Shown here piece by piece: positions 20,655-31,305 of a stretch of DNA of 64,000 bases (position 1 is its first letter; each line of letters begins with the position of its first letter). The stretch spans positions 1-64,000 of the forward strand of contig JAJPJQ010000042.1 in the NCBI GenBank assembly GCA_021324155.1. The letters run 5' to 3'. The notes beneath the pieces are model-generated. The model was not told the origin of the DNA and ran no database searches. It worked only from the letters and a program-made list of their open reading frames with translations. A program made the position numbers and the translations under genes. The stretch is from Pseudomonadota bacterium. GTDB taxonomy: Bacteria; Desulfobacterota; Binatia; UBA9968.

Positions 20655-20721
20655 GCGAATGGAATGAAAAAAGTCATTCCATTCTAAAGGCGGGAGCGGC
20701 AGGAGGCAAGCTTAAAGCGTA

Positions 20722-21114
20722 TCAGACGGTTTCCGACGTGCTTTCGATCACCATAACGGGCCAATACGTATCAGTGTCGTAGCAAAGCCAAAGCTGATTC
20801 GGGTCGATAAATTTCGCGACCGGCTCCTCCGCTGCCACCGTCACGGTCCCGTCCTCGACATGAAGATGCGAAAATGGCCCCAATACAGGGCCGGCTCCGC
20901 CTCCAGCGTCTTCGAAATGGATTTTATGAGGCTCGAAGCATTCATAGACTGGGAAATGCTCCGACCCTACTTCCCACACGTGCTTGCGAAACGTGCCGAC
21001 GATGGCGCCGTGTGGACCCTGGCGGATGAAGTTCCCGGCAATACGGAACCAGGGGGCCGGACCAATCGTAAGGGAGGAATTCGAGCTCGCACGGTGGAAA
21101 TGGAGATTAAGCAA
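20722..21114 (-). CDS. Unknown protein, 130 residues
   Basis: I do not recognise it. The translation has a balanced composition rich in Trp, His, Phe and Pro (for example FRIAGNFIRQGPHG and QLWLCYDTDTYWPV), unlike a shadow frame, and suggests a small beta-sheet protein. The start is a TTG with AAGGAAAG about 11 bases upstream; a later start is possible. The competing plus-strand frame at 20860 is shorter and less protein-like. It is upstream of lhr on the same strand, 67 bases away. Confidence 0.55.
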   Translation of the reverse strand: MLNLHFHRASSNSSLTIGPAPWFRIAGNFIRQGPHGAIVGTFRKHVWEVGSEHFPVYECFEPHKIHFEDAGGGAGPVLGPFSHLHVEDGTVTVAAEEPVAKFIDPNQLWLCYDTDTYWPVMVIESTSETV

Positions 21115-21259
21115 GATGTTGCGCTTTCCTTGTAAAAGATACCGCAGCGAACCGATGCGTCAATCCCCCGTGCTGGTTTGTTAACACGATTCCTGCGTTT
21201 ACCCGAATTGATGCGCACCTCGTCGACCGGCGACAATACCATGAAGGGAGGTGCATGGT

Positions 21260-21481
21260 ATGGATGGAAAGAAATTATTGGCGACAACGCTGGTGCTAGC
21301 CATGGTAGCGCTCGCGGGCTGCAGCGCCTCGGGTTCGGGCTCGGCTTCGGGCTCAGGCAGCGGCTCGGCTTCCGGTTCGGTTTCCGGAACGGATAGAGGC
21401 AATACTGGCAGCGCTTCAGGAAGCGTTTCGGGCTCGGGCTCCGGCGCGGGCAGCGCAGCGGGCTCAGGCACGGTCCGTTAG
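21260..21481 (+). CDS. Small Ser/Gly-repeat lipoprotein
   Basis: A 73-residue lipoprotein. The signal peptide ends in VALAGC with the lipidated cysteine at residue 21. The rest is an alternating Ser-Gly-Ala polymer (SGSGSASGSGSGS style) with one charged break, GTDRGN. It is a short version of the protein at 14084; function unknown. GGGAGGTG lies seven bases before the ATG at 21260, which decides the start over the GTG at 21251. A double hairpin follows. Confidence 0.8.
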   Translation: MDGKKLLATTLVLAMVALAGCSASGSGSASGSGSGSASGSVSGTDRGNTGSASGSVSGSGSGAGSAAGSGTVR

Positions 21482-21490
21482 TCACCTCGA

Positions 21491-21574
21491 TTGAGGCGCG
21501 GCTTACATTGTCGCCTCAAAACGAAGCGGGCGGAGACTGATCGCAGAAGCGACTGGTCTTCGCCCGCTTTGTTT
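21491..21574. terminator. Tandem hairpins after the small lipoprotein gene
   Basis: The first hairpin is TTGAGGCG (21491-21498) with CGCCTCAA (21512-21519). The second is AAGCGGGCGGAGAC (21524-21537) with GTCTTCGCCCGCTT (21556-21569), containing one G-U pair, then TGTTT. The second stem resembles the terminators at 14898 and 16254. It separates this gene from convergent lepB. Confidence 0.75.
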
Positions 21575-21604
21575 ATCTGAATCGAAGCGCCGCTTTAATG
21601 CCGC

Positions 21605-22273
21605 TCAGTAAATAATTTCCCCCAGCCGTTCCCATCTCACCCATCGATCGCCGCCGTCCCATGACCAATAGATCAGGAACGCCTTGCCTTTGACGTCGTC
21701 GAGATCGACGTAGCCCCAGAAGCGGCTGTCGTAGCTCTTGTCGCGGTTGTCGCCCATGACGAAAATGTGGTGATCCGGCACGGTTTTCGGGCCGTAGTCG
21801 TCCTTGATCTGAATTCCTCCGCCACCGTCGTCGCCTTCGAAGTAGGCGTGGGGATCCTCGATCGGCTTGCCGTTGATGAAGATTTTTTTGTTTTTGATCT
21901 CCACCGTATCGCCGGCCACGCCGATGACGCGCTTGATGAAATCTTTTGTCCGGTCCTCGGGAAAAATAAATACGACGACGTCGCCGCGCTTCGGCGAGGC
22001 GAACTGGGCCGCGTAATGGCCCCAACCGGGGATACGAATGCCGTAGGAAAGCTTGTTGACGAGGATGTGGTCGCCGATCTGGAGCGTCGGGATCATGGAT
22101 CCGGAAGGAATCTTGAAAGCCTGCACGATAAAGGTGCGAATAAAGAGCGCCAGGAGGAGCGCCATGATGATCGCTTCGGCGTATTCCCGGACGGTCGATT
22201 TTGCCTTCTTGTTTTCTACGGCGATGTCTTTTGCCACGTGACTCTCGATTCCCCTTTCGTCTTCGGGCTTCAT
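21605..22273 (-). CDS. lepB: Signal peptidase I
   Basis: A membrane-anchored serine protease that removes signal peptides after Sec or Tat export. The 222 residues include one N-terminal membrane helix (about 33-52), the catalytic serine S59 in KIPSGSMIPTL, the general-base lysine K114 in KDFIKRVIG, and the box E motif GDNRDKSYDSR. Single-anchor architecture and length are typical. Last gene of the long minus-strand array, 93 bases after lepA; that lepA-lepB order is common. Confidence 0.96.
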   Translation of the reverse strand: MKPEDERGIESHVAKDIAVENKKAKSTVREYAEAIIMALLLALFIRTFIVQAFKIPSGSMIPTLQIGDHILVNKLSYGIRIPGWGHYAAQFASPKRGDVVVFIFPEDRTKDFIKRVIGVAGDTVEIKNKKIFINGKPIEDPHAYFEGDDGGGGIQIKDDYGPKTVPDHHIFVMGDNRDKSYDSRFWGYVDLDDVKGKAFLIYWSWDGGDRWVRWERLGEIIY

Positions 22274-22366
22274 CCCAAGGCGGGCGTGGGCTGCAACACT
22301 AAAGATTATTCACTTAAGATTATTAAGGATGACATGAAGCGCGCAGGATGACAATCCTAATGAACT

Positions 22367-24169
22367 CTACCTGTCGCCCGGCTTCAGCGCCGCGAGGAAA
22401 GCCTCCTGCGGGATCTCTACGCGCCCCACCTGTTTCATGCGCTTCTTGCCCTCTTTTTGCTTTTCCAACAATTTCCGCTTTCGCGTGATGTCGCCGCCGT
22501 AGCACTTGGCGGTCACATTTTTTCTCAGCGGCTTCACGCTTTCGCGCGCGATGATGCGGCTTCCGACGGCGGCCTGGATGACGACCTCGAAGAGCTGCCG
22601 CGGGATGACCTCGCGCAATCGCTGCACCAGATCGCGTCCGCGCGGGTACGCCTTGTCGCGGTGGGTGATCATCGACATAGCGTCCATCGGGTCCCCGTTG
22701 ATGCGGACATCCAGACGGACGAGGTCGCCCGCGCGGTAGCCGGCGATCTCATAATCCATCGAAGCGTATCCTCGGCTCAAAGATTTGAGGCGGTCGTAGA
22801 AGTCGACGACGATCTCCGTCATCGGCAGCTCGTACGTGAGCATGACGCGGTTCGGCCCGAGATAGCGGATTTCTTTCTGGATTCCTCGCTTCTCCTCGCA
22901 GAGACCGAGCACGCCGCCCAAATATTCCTGCGGCAGATGAATCGTCGCGGCGATGACGGGCTCTTCGATGTGATCGATGTCGGATTCCGGGGGCAGCTTG
23001 ACCGGATTGTCGATCATGAGCACCTCGCCGGAGAGCTTAACGACGCGGTAAACGACCGTCGGCGCGGTCGTGATGAGCGTCACGCCGTACTCCCGCTCCA
23101 ACCGCTCGCGCACGATGTCGAGATGAAGCAGCCCGAGAAAGCCGCAGCGAAAGCCGAATCCCAGCGCCTGCGACGTCTCAGGCTCGAAGGTGAAGGCGGA
23201 ATCGTTCAACCGCAGCTTCTCGAGCGCGTCGCGCAGCGCCTGGTACTGTCCCGAGTCCGCCGGATAGAGCCCGCTGAAGACCATCGGCTTCATCGGCTTG
23301 AAACCGGGAAGCGGCTCGGCCGCAGGCCGCGCCGCTTCCGTGACGGTGTCGCCAATGCTGGTATCGCGGATTTCCTTGATGCCGGCCATGAGAAATCCGA
23401 CGTCGCCGGCCCTGATCTCGGCGACCTCGAGCGGCGCCGGTGCAAAGACGCCGACGCGCGTGATCTCGAACGATTTGCCCGTCGCCATCATGCGGATCAT
23501 CATGCCCTTGCGCGCGACGCCGTCCTTCACGCGCATGACCACGACCGCGCCGTGATACGGGTCGAACCAGCTGTCGAAGATCAAGGCGCGGAGCGGCGCG
23601 TCGGGATCGCCCTTCGGCGGCGGAAAGTAGTTGACGATGCCTTCGAGGATCTCCTTAGTGCCGATGCCTTCTTTGGCGCTCGCGAGGATCGCGTGCGAGG
23701 CGTCGATGCCGATCACGTCCTCTATCTCGCGTTTGACGCGCTCGGGCTCGGCGCTCGGGAGGTCGATCTTGTTGATCACCGGCAGGACTTCGAGATTGTT
23801 GTCGATCGCGGTCTGCACGTGAGCGACCGTCTGCGCCTCGACGCCCTGCGCCGCGTCGACGACGAGCAAGGCGCCGTCGCAGGCGGCGAGGCTGCGCGAA
23901 ACCTCGTAGGTGAAATCGACGTGGCCGGGGGTGTCGATAAGGTTCAGCGTATAGTCGAGCCCGTCGGCCGCGCGGTACCTGAGCCGCACCGGGCTCGCTT
24001 TGATCGTGATGCCGCGCTCGCGCTCGAGCTCCATGCTGTCGAGAAACTGCGCGGTCTTCTCGCGCTCGCTGACGGCGCCGGTATATTCGAGAAGGCGATC
24101 CGCCAAAGTGGACTTGCCGTGGTCGATGTGGGCGATGATGGAAAAATTCCGGACGCGCTCCGCGCTCAT
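22367..24169 (-). CDS. lepA: Elongation factor 4 (LepA), ribosomal back-translocase
   Basis: A translational GTPase that acts on stalled or misregistered ribosomes. From the ATG at 24169 it has 600 residues, the normal length. The G motifs [17 protein letters not shown] and NKID are present, and the C-terminal LepA-specific domain ends with [18 protein letters not shown] reject an in-frame start 24 codons earlier because the ATG at 24169 overlaps the upstream epimerase stop as ATGA and begins the conserved region ([18 protein letters not shown]). Confidence 0.97.
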   Translation of the reverse strand: MSAERVRNFSIIAHIDHGKSTLADRLLEYTGAVSEREKTAQFLDSMELERERGITIKASPVRLRYRAADGLDYTLNLIDTPGHVDFTYEVSRSLAACDGALLVVDAAQGVEAQTVAHVQTAIDNNLEVLPVINKIDLPSAEPERVKREIEDVIGIDASHAILASAKEGIGTKEILEGIVNYFPPPKGDPDAPLRALIFDSWFDPYHGAVVVMRVKDGVARKGMMIRMMATGKSFEITRVGVFAPAPLEVAEIRAGDVGFLMAGIKEIRDTSIGDTVTEAARPAAEPLPGFKPMKPMVFSGLYPADSGQYQALRDALEKLRLNDSAFTFEPETSQALGFGFRCGFLGLLHLDIVRERLEREYGVTLITTAPTVVYRVVKLSGEVLMIDNPVKLPPESDIDHIEEPVIAATIHLPQEYLGGVLGLCEEKRGIQKEIRYLGPNRVMLTYELPMTEIVVDFYDRLKSLSRGYASMDYEIAGYRAGDLVRLDVRINGDPMDAMSMITHRDKAYPRGRDLVQRLREVIPRQLFEVVIQAAVGSRIIARESVKPLRKNVTAKCYGGDITRKRKLLEKQKEGKKRMKQVGRVEIPQEAFLAALKPGDR

Positions 24170-25092
24170 GAAGGCTTGGCTTTCCGATAAAAGGCGATCG
24201 TCTCGGCGAGCCCCTGATCGAGGCTCGTCTTCGGCGTCCACCCCAAGATTTTTTTTGCGCGCGAGGCGTCGAGAACGCTGCGGCGCTGCTCGCCTTCCTT
24301 GGCGGCGCCGTGGATCGGGGCGACGTGGCTGCTAAGACCGGCGGCGAGCTTCGCGTAAAGCGCGTTCAAATCCGTCTCGACGCCGGTGCCGATGTTGATG
24401 GCGCCGACGAAGGAGCTCTCGAGCGCCAGCATGTTCGCCGCGGCCACGTCGCCGACGTAGACGAAATCGCGCGTCTGCTTGCCGTCGCCGTTGATCACCG
24501 GCGTATGTCCCGAAAGCAGCTGATCGATAAAAATCGCGATAACGCCGGCCTCACCGCGGAAATTCTGCCGCGGGCCGTACACGTTCGCATAGCGGAGCGC
24601 GACATAAGGAATGCCGAACGTCGTATGGTAGTATACCAGATAATTCTCACCGGTAAGTTTGCTCACGCCGTAGGGACTGGCCGGCCGCGTCGGATGCTCC
24701 TCGGGAGCAGGAAACTTCTCCTGGTCGCCGTAGATCGCACCGCCCGAAGACGAGAAGATAACCTTCTTCACGCCGGCCGCCCGGCCCGCTTCGAGCAGAT
24801 TCAAAAAACCCAGGACGTTCACTTTGGCGTCGAACACGGGGTCGGCGACCGAGCGTCGGACGTCCATCTGCGCCGCATGATGGTTCAGGACATCGGGTCT
24901 GATCTCGCCGATAACGCCCTGGAGCTTGGGATCGAGGATGTCCATGGCGTGCAACGTCGCCTTCGGATTCAAATTTTTCTTGTCCCCGGAGGAGAGATTG
25001 TCGACGACGAAAACCTCGTGGCCGCGCGCGACGTAGCCGTCCACGATGTGCGATGCGATGAAGCCGGCGCCGCCGGTCACGACAACCTTCAT
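24166..25092 (-). CDS. NAD-dependent sugar-nucleotide epimerase, GalE-like
   Basis: An extended short-chain dehydrogenase of 308 residues, probably UDP-glucose/UDP-galactose 4-epimerase or a close relative. It has the Rossmann motif [10 protein letters not shown], the serine region SSSGGAIYG, the YGVSK catalytic Tyr/Lys pair ([13 protein letters not shown]), and the substrate-side [10 protein letters not shown]. Slightly short compared with classical GalE (about 330). It lies in a run with UDP-glucuronate decarboxylase, UDP-glucose dehydrogenase and a glycosyltransferase, which fits UDP-sugar supply for cell-surface polysaccharide. The exact substrate is open. Confidence 0.88.
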   Translation of the reverse strand: MKVVVTGGAGFIASHIVDGYVARGHEVFVVDNLSSGDKKNLNPKATLHAMDILDPKLQGVIGEIRPDVLNHHAAQMDVRRSVADPVFDAKVNVLGFLNLLEAGRAAGVKKVIFSSSGGAIYGDQEKFPAPEEHPTRPASPYGVSKLTGENYLVYYHTTFGIPYVALRYANVYGPRQNFRGEAGVIAIFIDQLLSGHTPVINGDGKQTRDFVYVGDVAAANMLALESSFVGAINIGTGVETDLNALYAKLAAGLSSHVAPIHGAAKEGEQRRSVLDASRAKKILGWTPKTSLDQGLAETIAFYRKAKPS

Positions 25093-25096
25093 GGTT

Positions 25097-26027
<931 letters not shown>

Positions 26028-26035
<8 letters not shown>

Positions 26036-27332
26036 CGCGCCGTCCTATGGAGAAGTAAGTAAAGCCCATTTTGCGCAGATCTTCCGGATCGTAAATATTG
26101 CGCCCGTCGAAAATGACGGGCTCCTTCAGCAGCTGCTTGATGAGCGCGAAGTTCGGGCGGCGGAATTCGTTCCATTCGGTCACGATAAGAAGCGCGTCGG
26201 CGCCCTTGAGGGCGTCGTAATTGCGGCGGAAATAGCTGATGCGATCGCCGAAGATCTTTTTCGCTTCGTCCATCGCTTCCGGGTCGTGCGCATGGACGAC
26301 GGCGCCGGCCTTCAGGAGCGCTTCGGCGACGACGATGGCCGGGGCGTCGCGCATATCGTCGGTGCGCGGCTTGAACGAAAGGCCCCACAGCGCGAAAGTC
26401 TTGCCTTTGAGATTCTCGCCGAAGTGCCGCGTCACCTTTTCGACCAATAGCTTTTTCTGCCGCTCGTTGACCTTTTCGACGGCGCGGAGGAGCGGCATCT
26501 CGAGCTCCTCCTCGCCCATGGCGATGGCGGCGCGGACGTCCTTCGGAAAACACGAGCCGCCGTAGCCGACGCCGGGAAAGATGAAGTGCGGCCCGATGCG
26601 GCGGTCCAGCGCCATCGCGCGGCGAACCTCGTTCACGTCGGCGCCCATCTTCTCGCAGAGATTCGACACTTCGTTGATGAAGGAAATCTTGGCCGCGAGC
26701 ATCGCGTTCGCGGCATATTTGCTCATCTCGGCGCTGCGCGCGTCCATGACGAGAATCGGGTTGCCGGTACGGACAAACGGCTCGTAGAGCTCCTTGAGCT
26801 GCTCGATGGCCGCGGGGTTGTCGCTGCCGACGACGACGCGGTCGGGCTTCATGAAGTCTTCGACGGCCGCGCCTTCTTTTAGAAACTCCGGATTGGAGAC
26901 CACGGCGAAGGGGTGCTTCGCCAGCGGCGCCATGACTTCCTTGATTTTTTCCGCCGTGCCGACCGGCGAGGTGCTCTTGTTGACGATGGTCTTGGGACCG
27001 TTCATCGCGCGCGCGATGCCCTGGGCGGTCGCGAGCACCTGACGGATATCGGCCCTGCCGTCGTCGCCTTGCGGTGTGCCGACTGCGATGAAGATCACCG
27101 CCGCCTGGCTGACCGCCGCAGCGAGATCCGTGGAAAACGACAGCCGCTGCTCCTCCAAATTGCGCTGCACCAGCTCCTCGAGTCCCGGCTCGTAGATCGG
27201 CACCTTACCGGCCTTCAGCGCGGCGATCTTTTCCGCGACGATGTCGACGCATACGACATCGTTGCCCGTCGCCGCGAAGCAAGTGCCCGCAACCAGTCCG
27301 ACGTACCCGGTTCCCACCACGGCGATGTTCAT
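26028..27332 (-). CDS. ugd: UDP-glucose 6-dehydrogenase
   Basis: Oxidises UDP-glucose to UDP-glucuronate with two NAD+. From the ATG at 27332 there are 434 residues with the N-terminal Rossmann [14 protein letters not shown], the STSPVGT loop, and the catalytic cysteine in [13 protein letters not shown]. The open frame extends 118 codons further upstream, but that part lies in the glycosyltransferase gene and is not protein-like. The true ATG overlaps the glycosyltransferase stop by 4 bases. Together with the next gene it makes a UDP-glucose to UDP-xylose route. Confidence 0.96.
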
Positions 27333-28357
27333 GCCGTGTCCCTCCCGTCCAGAATTTCCTTCACGGCGTAGATCGGCTTGTCTTGGGATTCGTGATACGT
27401 GCGCGCGAGCATCTCGCCGAGGAGCCCCATCGTGATGAATTGAAAGCCGATGATGATAAGCAGAATCGCAAGGAGCAGCAGCGGCCGGCCGCCGATTGGC
27501 CCTCCATATACGATTTTTTCCACTGTGAGATAGGCGCCGATCAGAAAACCAACCCCGCCGCAGAGCAAGCCGATAAGGCCGAACGCGTGCAGCGGCCGCG
27601 TCGCGTACGTCAGGAGAAATTTCACCGTTAATAGATCGAGAAGCACGCGCGACGTGCGCGCGATGCCGTATTTCGATCTGCCCCACAGGCGCGGCCGATG
27701 GTGGACTTTCATCTCCACGATCCTAGCGCCGCGCTCGAAGGCGATCGCCGGAATGAACCGGTGCATCTCGCCGTAAAGCCGCATCTCCTTCGCAAGCTCG
27801 CTGCGGAGCGCCTTCATCGTGCAGCCGTAGTCGTGGATGCGGACGCCGGTCATCCACGCGATGAGGCCGTTTGCGGCGAGCGACGGCAACCTGCGCGTGA
27901 ACAGCGGGTCGCGCCGCGGCGCGCGCCAGCCGCAGACGAGATCGTAGCCGTCGTCGATCTTCGCGAGCATCGCCGGAATATCTTTCGGATCGTTTTGGCC
28001 GTCGCCGTCCATTGCGACGATCGTGCCGCCCTCGGCGTAGGCGAAGCCCGCGGCGACGGCGGCGGTCTGGCCGAAATTGCGCTTGAGGCGGATCGCCTTC
28101 AGGCGCGGCTCCTTTTGATGCAGACTGAGGATCAGCGGGTACGTGCCGTCGATGCTGCCATCATCGACGACAACGATCTCATAGTTTTTGCCCGTCGGAT
28201 CGAGCGCGGCACGAATCTCATCCACGAGCGGCTCGATGCTCGCTTCTTCGTTATAGACGGGAATAACGATGGAGATCTCTACCTTCGGCGATTCCAAAGG
28301 CGCGGCTTTCGACAGGCTCACAGTCATCGGGAAAATGCGCTTACCGGATAAATCCAT
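27329..28357 (-). CDS. Family 2 glycosyltransferase with C-terminal membrane helices
   Basis: A dolichol-phosphate-mannose-synthase/ArnC-like GT2 enzyme of 342 residues. The catalytic domain has VVIPVYNEE-like SIVIPVYNEEAS, VVDDGSIDGT and the DxD-type MDGDGQNDP. Two membrane helices follow (about 255-280 and 290-315), as in enzymes that load undecaprenyl phosphate with a sugar. Position next to UDP-glucuronate and UDP-xylose synthesis suggests one of these sugars as donor, which is inference. The start is uncertain: the in-frame Met ten codons later (MTVSLSKAAP) is also possible. Confidence 0.88.
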   Translation of the reverse strand: MDLSGKRIFPMTVSLSKAAPLESPKVEISIVIPVYNEEASIEPLVDEIRAALDPTGKNYEIVVVDDGSIDGTYPLILSLHQKEPRLKAIRLKRNFGQTAAVAAGFAYAEGGTIVAMDGDGQNDPKDIPAMLAKIDDGYDLVCGWRAPRRDPLFTRRLPSLAANGLIAWMTGVRIHDYGCTMKALRSELAKEMRLYGEMHRFIPAIAFERGARIVEMKVHHRPRLWGRSKYGIARTSRVLLDLLTVKFLLTYATRPLHAFGLIGLLCGGVGFLIGAYLTVEKIVYGGPIGGRPLLLLAILLIIIGFQFITMGLLGEMLARTYHESQDKPIYAVKEILDGRDTA

Positions 28358-28385
28358 CTACTCTCGGCAATGGCCGTCGATCGCT

Positions 28386-29291
28386 TCACGTTTGGAAATC
28401 CGTCAGCGCGACGAAGCGGCGATAGCGCTCTTCGATGTCCTCGATCGAGAGCGCCTTCAGCCGCTCGACGCCGAAATCCTCGACCGTGAACGAGGCGACG
28501 ACACTGCCGTAAACGATCGCGCGCCTCAGTCCCCGTTCGGCGGGATCACCCGACCGCGCGAGGTGGCCGAACAGGCCCCCGGCGAACGAATCCCCAGCTC
28601 CCGTCGGGTCGAAGACTTCTTCCAGCGGGTAAGCCGGCACGGCGAAAATCGAGGAGTCTGAAAATTGAAGCACGCCGTATTCGCCGCGCTTGATCAGGAC
28701 CGTTTTGGGCCCCATCTTGAGGATCGCCCGCGCCGCACGGACGATATTGCTTTCCCCCGAAAGCAGCCGCGCTTCCGAATCGTTCACCACCAGCATCTCG
28801 ATTTTGCCGAGCACGCGGCGCAGCGCCTCGAGGCTGTTGTTGATCCAGTGGTCCATTGTATCACAAGCGACGAGGCGAAGACACCGGATTTGCCGCAGCA
28901 CTTCGAGCTGCATCTCCGGGTCGATGTTGCCGAGGAAAACATACTCCGCGTCGCGGTACGACTCCGGCAGCTCGGGCACGAAGCCTGAGAGGACGTTCAA
29001 ATGGAGCTCGATCGTGTCGCGCACGTTCAAATCTTCGTGGTACCGCCCGCGCCAATGAAACGTGTCGCCGCTCTCGCGCTTCAGGCCCTCGAGATCGATG
29101 CCGCGGCGGCGGAAGAGATCGATGTATTCGTCGGGAAAATCCCGGCCGATGACGCCGACGATTCTCACGGGGGCGAAGAAGCTCGCGCCCATGGCGAAGT
29201 AGGACGCCGATCCGCCCAGGATGCGCTCGGCGGAGCCCGATGGCGTCTCGATCGAATCGAAAGCGACGGTGCCGACGACGAGTATGCTCAT
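28386..29291 (-). CDS. PfkB-family carbohydrate/nucleoside kinase
   Basis: A ribokinase-fold kinase of 301 residues. The N-terminal GGSASYFAMGAS motif binds substrate, and the C-terminal DPTGAGDSFAGG holds the anion hole and catalytic aspartate. The substrate is not evident; adenosine or a ribose derivative would fit its partner. The ATG at 29291 overlaps the methylthioadenosine phosphorylase stop by 4 bases, so a role in salvage of the phosphorylase products is a fair guess. The frame extends upstream through the phosphorylase gene but that is not coding. Confidence 0.88.
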   Translation of the reverse strand: MSILVVGTVAFDSIETPSGSAERILGGSASYFAMGASFFAPVRIVGVIGRDFPDEYIDLFRRRGIDLEGLKRESGDTFHWRGRYHEDLNVRDTIELHLNVLSGFVPELPESYRDAEYVFLGNIDPEMQLEVLRQIRCLRLVACDTMDHWINNSLEALRRVLGKIEMLVVNDSEARLLSGESNIVRAARAILKMGPKTVLIKRGEYGVLQFSDSSIFAVPAYPLEEVFDPTGAGDSFAGGLFGHLARSGDPAERGLRRAIVYGSVVASFTVEDFGVERLKALSIEDIEERYRRFVALTDFQT

Positions 29292-30154
29292 TTGATGTAC
29301 TTTCCTATGATCGGTTTGAGATCGCGGACGATTTTCGCCGGGATTTTCTTCCGATCGGTTATGATCGCGTTCGCCAGCGCGGCGCCGCAGCCGCAGCCGC
29401 GGGCGTCGGGCAAGCGCGTGACGACGCGCCGGATGATGCGCTGCGCCAAGTCGACGTTCTGCTTGAGCACGGCGAGCACGCGCTCGATCTCGACATCGCC
29501 CGCGGCCTCGTTCCAGCAGTCGTAGTCGGTCGCGAGCGCGACCGTGCCGAAGCAAATCTCCGCCTCGCGCGCGAGCTTCGCCTCTTGAAGATTGGTCATG
29601 CCGATCACATCCGCTTTCCAGCTGCGATAGAGATGCGACTCCGCGCGCGTGGAGAACTGCGGCCCCTCCATACAGACATATGTCCCGCGCTGATGCACGC
29701 TGGCGCGCTCCTCGCGCGCCGCGCGCGAGAGGGCCTCGGAAAGCTCCGGACATACCGGATCGGCGAAGCTCACGTGCGCGACGATGCCGCGGCCGAAAAA
29801 CGTGCTCGGCCGCTGCGTGGTCCGGTCGATGAACTGATCGGGAATGACGACGTGGCCCGGCGCGATCTCTTCCTGCAGGCTGCCGACGGCGCTCACCGAA
29901 ATGATGCGCTCGACGCCGAGCTTCTTCATGGCGAAGATATTCGCGCGGAAATTGACCTCGGTCGGCAGCTTCACGTGCCCGCGCCCGTGCCGCGGCAGAA
30001 AAACGACCTTCGCGCCGTCGAGCGTTCCGGCGACCAGGGCGTCGGAAAGCCGGCCGAACGGCGTGGTCATCCGAAGCTCTCGTACCTTCGCAAGCCCCGG
30101 CATCTGGTACAGGCCGCTGCCCCCGATGATCCCGACGATCTGCCGCTCCGCCAC
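29288..30154 (-). CDS. mtnP: S-methyl-5'-thioadenosine phosphorylase
   Basis: Splits methylthioadenosine with phosphate into adenine and methylthioribose-1-phosphate in methionine salvage. From the GTG at 30154 there are 288 residues, close to the family length. The N-terminal GIIGGSGLYQMPGL phosphate site, PRHGRGH, and MEGPQFSTRAES are diagnostic. GGGAG four bases before the GTG supports this start; an ATG 15 codons upstream would overlap rlmN. It overlaps the following kinase gene by 4 bases. Confidence 0.93.
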   Translation of the reverse strand: MAERQIVGIIGGSGLYQMPGLAKVRELRMTTPFGRLSDALVAGTLDGAKVVFLPRHGRGHVKLPTEVNFRANIFAMKKLGVERIISVSAVGSLQEEIAPGHVVIPDQFIDRTTQRPSTFFGRGIVAHVSFADPVCPELSEALSRAAREERASVHQRGTYVCMEGPQFSTRAESHLYRSWKADVIGMTNLQEAKLAREAEICFGTVALATDYDCWNEAAGDVEIERVLAVLKQNVDLAQRIIRRVVTRLPDARGCGCGAALANAIITDRKKIPAKIVRDLKPIIGKYIK

Positions 30155-30164
30155 CCGTCTCCCT

Positions 30165-31274
30165 TTAATGATGATTAACCGGCGAGGAGTGCGATTCATC
30201 TCCGGGTTTGCGCGTTGAGATTCTTGTGAAATCGCCGCTCATCGTCTCGCTGTTCGCCGCCATGAGCTGGCCGCAGGCGGCATGAATGTCGTCGCCGCGC
30301 GGCCGGCGCACATTGACCTGCAAGCCGTATGCCGCGAGCTGATTCTGAAACGTCTCGATCTCGGCTTGTGTGGGGCGCGTAAACTCGCTTCCCGCATGCG
30401 GATTGAAAGGAATGAGATTGATCTTCGCGCGAACGCCGCTCAAGAGCCGCGCGAGCCGCTTGGCGTCCTCCGCCGAGTGGTTGACGCCGCGGAGCAGGAC
30501 GTATTCGAACGTGATGCGCTTGCGCTTGGGAATCGGGAGCGCGCGGCAGCACGCGATCAGCTCGGCCAGCGGATACTTGCGGTTGATGGGCATAAGCCGC
30601 GAGCGCACCTCGTCGGTCGTCGCGTGGAGCGAGATCGCGAGGTTCACCTGCGTCTCGTCGATGAGCTTTTTGATCTGCGGCACGAGGCCGACGGTCGAAA
30701 GCGTCACACGCCGCGATGAGAAGCCGAGGCCGCTGTCGACGTCGGTCATAAGACCGATCGCGCGCAGCGTCTGCTGGTAATTCGCCAGCGGCTCGCCCAT
30801 GCCCATGAGAACGACGTGCGTAATGCGCCGCTCCGGCGGCAGCGTGCGCGAAACTTCGAGGATCTGATCGATTATCTCGGACGCGGCGAGATTGCGGTTG
30901 AGGCCGAGCTGCGCAGTGGCGCAGAACGCGCAGCCGAGGCCGCAGCCGGCCTGCGCCGAGATGCAGAGTGTCAGGCGCTTAGTTTCGGGAATCAGGACGC
31001 TCTCGATCTCGTAACCGTCGTCCAGCGTGAAAAGAAATTTGACCGTGCCGTCGGCGGAGCGGTCGCTGCGCGCGACGCGGAGCCTGCTGATCGCAAAACC
31101 GGCAGCCAATGCCTCGCGCAGTTTCGCGGAGAGATTGCTCATCTCATCGAACGAGACGGCGGCCTTTTGAAAAAGCCAGCGGCGAATCTGATCGGCGCGG
31201 TAGCGCGGCTCGCCGCGCTCGGCGAGCCAGCTTTCCAATTCCTCGCGGCTCAAGTCTTTGATGTTCGCCTTCAT
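30165..31274 (-). CDS. rlmN: 23S rRNA (adenine-C2)-methyltransferase RlmN
   Basis: A radical-SAM enzyme that methylates C2 of A2503 in 23S rRNA and of A37 in some tRNAs. The 369 residues include the CxxxCxxC cluster in CGLGCAFCATAQLGL, the MGMGEPLANY motif, and a C-terminal cysteine (DIHAACGQL) that acts as the methyl carrier in the family. Slightly longer at the C-terminus than usual. It lies 10 bases before mtnP and 31 bases after ndk. Confidence 0.97.
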   Translation of the reverse strand: MKANIKDLSREELESWLAERGEPRYRADQIRRWLFQKAAVSFDEMSNLSAKLREALAAGFAISRLRVARSDRSADGTVKFLFTLDDGYEIESVLIPETKRLTLCISAQAGCGLGCAFCATAQLGLNRNLAASEIIDQILEVSRTLPPERRITHVVLMGMGEPLANYQQTLRAIGLMTDVDSGLGFSSRRVTLSTVGLVPQIKKLIDETQVNLAISLHATTDEVRSRLMPINRKYPLAELIACCRALPIPKRKRITFEYVLLRGVNHSAEDAKRLARLLSGVRAKINLIPFNPHAGSEFTRPTQAEIETFQNQLAAYGLQVNVRRPRGDDIHAACGQLMAANSETMSGDFTRISTRKPGDESHSSPVNHH

Positions 31275-31305
31275 GGCTTCGCCGCGTCGAACAGTTTCCG
31301 TGGGA

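Noticed and set aside
22457-24190. 577-codon plus-strand frame opposite lepA
   Set aside because: Antisense shadow of a well-conserved GTPase gene; composition is unlike a real protein and it has no ribosome site.
28386-29753. N-terminally extended PfkB-family kinase of 455 residues
   Set aside because: The extension is a shadow of mtnP; the ATG at 29291 overlaps the mtnP stop and starts the conserved region.
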